Part shown: in pieces, positions 8,894 to 12,142 of the stretch
Numbering within the stretch: the first letter of the stretch is position 1
How the letters are laid out: the number at the start of each line of letters is the position of its first letter
DNA from: an uncultured Macromonas sp.
GTDB lineage: Bacteria > Pseudomonadota > Gammaproteobacteria > Burkholderiales > Burkholderiaceae
NCBI GenBank assembly: GCA_946481585.1
Contig: CAMLOF010000071.1
Coordinates: forward strand, 1-12,142
Direction of reading: 5' to 3'
Length of the DNA stretch: 12,142 nt
Notes under the pieces: generated by a model
What the model saw: the letters and a program-made list of their open reading frames with translations, nothing else
What the model was told of the DNA's origin: nothing
The model's database searches: none
Position numbers and translations under genes: made by a program

Positions 8894-9832
8894 ATGCTCG
8901 ACCCCCGCCAACTCGAAGCCCTCAACGCCGTTGTCGAGCAAGGCAGCTTTCGCGCGGCGGCCCAGTCGCTGCACCTGACGCTGGCCGCCGTCTCGCTGCG
9001 CGTGAAGGCGCTGGAAGACCAGTTGGGCCAGCGCCTGCTGGTGCGCGGCAAACAGGTGCACGCCACCCCGGCGGGGCAGGCGCTCCTCACCCACGCCAAG
9101 CAGGTGCAAATGATGGAAGCCGATCTGCTGGCTGGCCTGCAAGGTCCGGCCGGGGCCTCAGGTGGTGGGCGTGGCAAGGCCTGGCAGACCTTGGGCGTGG
9201 CCATCAACGCCGACTCCGTCGCCAGCTGGTTCGTACCCGGCGTGGCAGCCACCTTGCAGCGCCACCGCCTGCTGCTCGACATCGTCATCGACGACCAGGA
9301 CCACACCCACGATGCACTGAAAAGCGGCGAGGTGATGGGCTGCGTCACCACCCTGTCCCAGGCCATGCGCGGCTGCGTGGCCGAACCCCTGGGCGTGATG
9401 CGCTACCGCTGCGTGGCAGCGCCCGCCGTGGCCCAGAAATGCCTGACACCGCAGGGCCGCGTCTCACCCCACAAACTGCTGGCGCAACCCGCCATCATCT
9501 TCAACCGCAAGGACGCGCTGCAGGACGCCTTCCTGGAGCAGCACTTTGGCCTGCGCCAGGCCAGCTACCCGCGCCACTACGCCCCCGCCGTGGACGCCTT
9601 CGAGACGGCCATCGAACTCGGTTTGGGCTGGGGCATGGTGCCCGAACACCACCTGGCGCGCCGCCTTGGCCGCCCCGAACTGGTGGAGGTGCTGCCCGAC
9701 GCCACCGTGGACGTGGCGCTGTATTGGCAGCACTGGGCGCGCGAGCCCGCTTCGGCCCAAAGGCTCACGGCTGCGGTGAAGCAGGCGGCGGGTGTTTTGC
9801 GGCAAACAACGGCAGACAGCCACCCCGCCTAA
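8894..9832 (+). CDS. LysR-family regulator of the ArgP/LysG (IciA) type
   Basis: A 312-residue LysR-type regulator resembling E. coli ArgP along its length. It has an N-terminal helix-turn-helix (residues 5-55; [23 protein letters not shown] at about 19-41), then the ArgP-like effector domain with [17 protein letters not shown] (100-116), DDQDHT (133-138), SGEVMGC (144-150), a lobe-2 segment [11 protein letters not shown] (210-220) and YWQHWARE (277-284). ArgP proteins sense lysine/arginine and usually activate an amino-acid exporter (argO/lysE); no exporter is visible here. Instead argS follows 10 bp downstream. In the recognition helix the common TQSAVSQ is TLAAVSL, which may indicate a different operator or simply lineage drift. 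The ribosome site is poor (GAAACCCTGCC before ATG), consistent with coupling to the IclR gene. Confidence 0.85.
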   Translation: MLDPRQLEALNAVVEQGSFRAAAQSLHLTLAAVSLRVKALEDQLGQRLLVRGKQVHATPAGQALLTHAKQVQMMEADLLAGLQGPAGASGGGRGKAWQTLGVAINADSVASWFVPGVAATLQRHRLLLDIVIDDQDHTHDALKSGEVMGCVTTLSQAMRGCVAEPLGVMRYRCVAAPAVAQKCLTPQGRVSPHKLLAQPAIIFNRKDALQDAFLEQHFGLRQASYPRHYAPAVDAFETAIELGLGWGMVPEHHLARRLGRPELVEVLPDATVDVALYWQHWAREPASAQRLTAAVKQAAGVLRQTTADSHPA

Positions 9833-9842
9833 AATCCCGCCC
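9830..9842 (+). promoter_or_regulatory. Candidate -10 box giving a leaderless or near-leaderless argS transcript
   Basis: TAAAAT (9830-9835, 5 of 6 to TATAAT) includes the TAA stop of the LysR gene. Seven bases later comes the argS ATG, about where transcription would start. No Shine-Dalgarno sequence exists between them (AATCCCGCCC). I see no convincing -35 at the right distance, so this is a suggestion only. Confidence 0.4.
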
Positions 9843-11516
9843 ATGCTGCAAATCAAACAAGACCTGTTGGCCGGGCTGGGCGACGCCTTGCGCGCGCTCG
9901 CCGGCGACACCGCGCCCGCCCCCGTTTTCGAAAGCCCCAAGGTGGCTGCTCATGGCGACTACGCCTGCACCGCCGCCATGCAACTGGCCAAACCGCTCAA
10001 GCAGAACCCGCGCCAGGTGGCACAGGCCCTGGTTGACGCACTGAACGCGCAGCCCGCCTACCAGCGCTGGGTGGACGCCATCGAAATCGCCGGCCCCGGC
10101 TTCATCAACATCAAGCTCAAGCCCGCCGCCAAGCAGGAAGTGGTGCGCGAGGTGCTGGCCGCTGGCACCACCTTCGGCCAACAGCAAGACAACGGCCAGC
10201 GCGTGCTGGTCGAATTCGTCTCCGCCAACCCCACCGGCCCGCTGCACGTGGGCCATGGCCGCCAGGCCGCGCTGGGCGACGCCATCTGCAACCTGTTCGA
10301 GACCCAGGGCTGGAACGTGCACCGCGAGTTCTATTACAACGACGCGGGCGTGCAGATCGAAACCCTGGCCAACTCCACCCAGCTGCGCGCCAAGGGCTTC
10401 AAGCCCGGCGATGCCGAGTGGCCCGAAGCCGCCTACAACGGCGACTACATCCAGGACATCGCCAACGACTTCCTGGCCAGGAAGACCGTCAAGGCCGACG
10501 ACCGCGAATTCACCGCCAGTGGCGACGCGAACGACCTGGACGGCATCCGCCAGTTCGCCGTGGCCTACCTGCGTCACGAGCAAGACCTGGACCTGCAGGC
10601 CTTCCAGGTCAAGTTCGACCAGTACTACCTGGAGTCCAGCCTGTACACCAGCGGCCGCGTGGAACAGACCGTAAAGAAGCTGGTGGACGCGGGCAAGACC
10701 TACGAGCAGGACGGCGCGCTGTGGCTTAAGTCCACCGACTACGGTGACGACAAAGACCGCGTCATGCGCAAGAGCGACGGCGGCTACACCTACTTCGTGC
10801 CCGACGTGGCCTACCACATCACCAAGTGGGAGCGCGGCTTCACCAAGGTCATCAACATCCAGGGCACCGACCACCACGGCACCATTGCCCGCGTGCGCGC
10901 GGGCCTGCAAGCCGCGGGCGTGGGCATTCCCCAGGGCTACCCCGACTACGTGCTGCACACCATGGTGCGCGTGATGCGTGGCGGCGAGGAAGTGAAGATC
11001 AGCAAGCGCGCGGGCAGCTACGTGACCCTGCGCGACCTGATCGAGTGGACCAGCAAGGACGCCGTGCGTTTCTTCCTGCTCAGCCGCAAGCCCGACACCG
11101 AATACACCTTCGACGTGGACCTGGCCATCCAGCAGAACAACGACAACCCGGTGTTTTACGTGCAGTACGCCCATGCGCGCATCTGCTCGGTGCTGGCGTC
11201 CTGGGGTGGCGACGTGACAAGCCTGAAAGACGCCGATCTGGGCGCGCTGGAAGGCCCGCAGGCCCAGGCCCTGATGCTGCAACTGGCCAAGTACCCCGAG
11301 ATGCTGACCGCCGCCGCGCAGGACTTTGCCCCGCACGACGTGACCTTCTATCTGCGCGAGCTGGCCGCCGCGTACCACAGCTACTACGACGCCGAACGCA
11401 TTCTGGTGGACGACGAGGCCGTCAAGCGCGCCCGTCTGGCCCTGGTGGCCGCCACCGCGCAGGTGTTGCACAATGGTCTGGCGGTGCTCGGCGTGAGCGC
11501 GCCGCAGAAGATGTAA
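9843..11516 (+). CDS. argS: Arginyl-tRNA synthetase
   Basis: A 557-residue class I aminoacyl-tRNA synthetase that charges tRNA-Arg with arginine in the cytosol. The N-terminal Add-1 domain (about 1-110) is recognisable, with FINIKLKP at 87-94. The catalytic core carries the HIGH-equivalent HVGH at 135-138 within [20 protein letters not shown], then FYYNDAG (163-169), the characteristic [11 protein letters not shown] (341-351) and the KMSKS-equivalent KISKRAG (385-391). The C-terminal DALR anticodon-binding domain (about 435-557) contains [15 protein letters not shown]. Start ATG 9843 gives the standard N-terminus [13 protein letters not shown]. An in-frame alternative start at 9792 would add 17 residues inside the LysR gene and is not supported. 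The SPOR gene starts directly after the stop codon. Confidence 0.97.
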   Translation: MLQIKQDLLAGLGDALRALAGDTAPAPVFESPKVAAHGDYACTAAMQLAKPLKQNPRQVAQALVDALNAQPAYQRWVDAIEIAGPGFINIKLKPAAKQEVVREVLAAGTTFGQQQDNGQRVLVEFVSANPTGPLHVGHGRQAALGDAICNLFETQGWNVHREFYYNDAGVQIETLANSTQLRAKGFKPGDAEWPEAAYNGDYIQDIANDFLARKTVKADDREFTASGDANDLDGIRQFAVAYLRHEQDLDLQAFQVKFDQYYLESSLYTSGRVEQTVKKLVDAGKTYEQDGALWLKSTDYGDDKDRVMRKSDGGYTYFVPDVAYHITKWERGFTKVINIQGTDHHGTIARVRAGLQAAGVGIPQGYPDYVLHTMVRVMRGGEEVKISKRAGSYVTLRDLIEWTSKDAVRFFLLSRKPDTEYTFDVDLAIQQNNDNPVFYVQYAHARICSVLASWGGDVTSLKDADLGALEGPQAQALMLQLAKYPEMLTAAAQDFAPHDVTFYLRELAAAYHSYYDAERILVDDEAVKRARLALVAATAQVLHNGLAVLGVSAPQKM

Positions 11517-12140
11517 ATGCACATGAAGAAACAAACAGGTGGAACGCTCATCGGGTTCGTCGTCGGGCTGATCGTCGGCCTGGGCGTGGCCCTGGCCGTC
11601 GCGGTGTACATCACCAAGGTCCCCATCCCGCTGGTGGACCGTGAAGTCCAGCGCAAGCCCGACCAGGAAGCCATCGAGAAAGAACGCAACCGCGACTGGA
11701 ACCCCAACACCGGTCTGGGCGGCAAGCAGCCTGCTGCAGCGGCCCCGGCCGAGGCCCAGCCCGCCCCGGCCCCAACTGCGCCAGCCGCCCCCACGGCCAA
11801 CGCACCCGCTCAGCAACCCGCCAAAGGCGATCCGCTCGGCGAACTCATCCAGTCCCGCAACACCCAGGGCCCTGGGCAGGTGGCCACGGTTGAAGCAGCC
11901 GACCCCTTCGTCTATTACGTGCAGGCGGGCGCCTTCCGCGGCCCCGACGAAGCCGAGGCCCAACGCGCCCGCTTGGCCATGCTCGGGTTTGACGCCAAGG
12001 TCACCGAACGCGAGCAGGCAGGCAAGCCCGTGTTCCGCGTGCGCCTGGGCCCGTTTGAAAAGAAGGTGGACGCCGAGGTCATGCAGGAGCGGCTGACCGG
12101 CCAGAGCGTGGACAACACCCTGGTGCGGATTCAGCGCTAA
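11517..12140 (+). CDS. SPOR-domain membrane protein (FtsN-like)
   Basis: A 207-residue bitopic inner-membrane protein. A short cytoplasmic N-terminus leads into one membrane span (about 10-31, GTLIGFVVGLIVGLGVALAV). A charged periplasmic stretch follows (40-61), then an Ala/Pro/Gln-rich flexible linker (about 70-103) and a C-terminal SPOR domain (about 130-206) beginning FVYYVQAGAF and containing FRVRLGPF and LVRIQR. SPOR domains bind septal peptidoglycan with stripped peptide side chains, so a role at the division site or in envelope maintenance is likely, though it is shorter than E. coli FtsN. The ATG at 11517 touches the argS stop, and a second in-frame ATG at 11523 is an alternative start. 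There is only a weak AGAAG upstream, so translation is probably coupled to argS. argS followed by a SPOR protein is, from memory, a common betaproteobacterial arrangement. Confidence 0.9.
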   Translation: MHMKKQTGGTLIGFVVGLIVGLGVALAVAVYITKVPIPLVDREVQRKPDQEAIEKERNRDWNPNTGLGGKQPAAAAPAEAQPAPAPTAPAAPTANAPAQQPAKGDPLGELIQSRNTQGPGQVATVEAADPFVYYVQAGAFRGPDEAEAQRARLAMLGFDAKVTEREQAGKPVFRVRLGPFEKKVDAEVMQERLTGQSVDNTLVRIQR

Positions 12141-12142
12141 GT

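Noticed and set aside
9765..11963. A 732-codon open frame on the minus strand opposite argS and the SPOR gene
   Set aside because: It lies antisense to clearly homologous genes, its sequence is low-complexity (Gly/Val/His/Leu-rich) with no recognisable domain, and long antisense frames are expected in high-GC DNA with strong third-position bias.

Overview
The window is high-GC DNA with tight gene packing, ATGA-type overlaps and ~10 bp gaps. The argS–SPOR pairing and protein style suggest a betaproteobacterium of the Comamonadaceae (Acidovorax/Delftia/Comamonas-like). This placement is inferred from family resemblance; no 16S or marker search was possible.

Left two thirds (1-7885, minus strand) is a sugar-acid catabolic operon read right to left. 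Its order is: SDR 2-keto-3-deoxy-L-fuconate dehydrogenase, CUT2-type sugar ABC transporter (ATPase, permease, periplasmic binding protein), FAH-family diketo-acid hydrolase, enolase-superfamily L-fuconate dehydratase, amidohydrolase-2 L-fuconolactonase, and an SDR L-fucose dehydrogenase cut by the window edge. Together these encode uptake and the non-phosphorylative oxidation of L-fucose: L-fucose > L-fuconolactone > L-fuconate > 2-keto-3-deoxy-L-fuconate > 2,4-diketo-3-deoxy-L-fuconate > pyruvate + L-lactate. D-arabinose or L-galactose are plausible alternative substrates of the same enzymes. A 15-bp-stem intrinsic terminator lies inside the operon, between the binding-protein gene and the FAH hydrolase gene. 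It separates a transport half from a catabolic half.

The AT-rich spacer at 7886-8050 holds the divergent control region. To its right, on the plus strand, is an IclR-family regulator (8051-8884), the likely regulator of the sugar operon. It is followed after 9 bp by an ArgP/LysG-type LysR regulator (8894-9832).

The right end (9843-12140, plus strand) is housekeeping: argS (arginyl-tRNA synthetase) and, immediately abutting it, a single-pass membrane SPOR-domain protein. argS appears to have a -10 box overlapping the upstream stop codon and essentially no leader.

I see no mobile elements, CRISPR arrays, tRNA/rRNA genes or clear pseudogenes. Nothing here amounts to a wholly new system. The most interesting points are regulatory: the intra-operon terminator, the divergent operator region, and the leaderless-looking argS beside an ArgP-like regulator.
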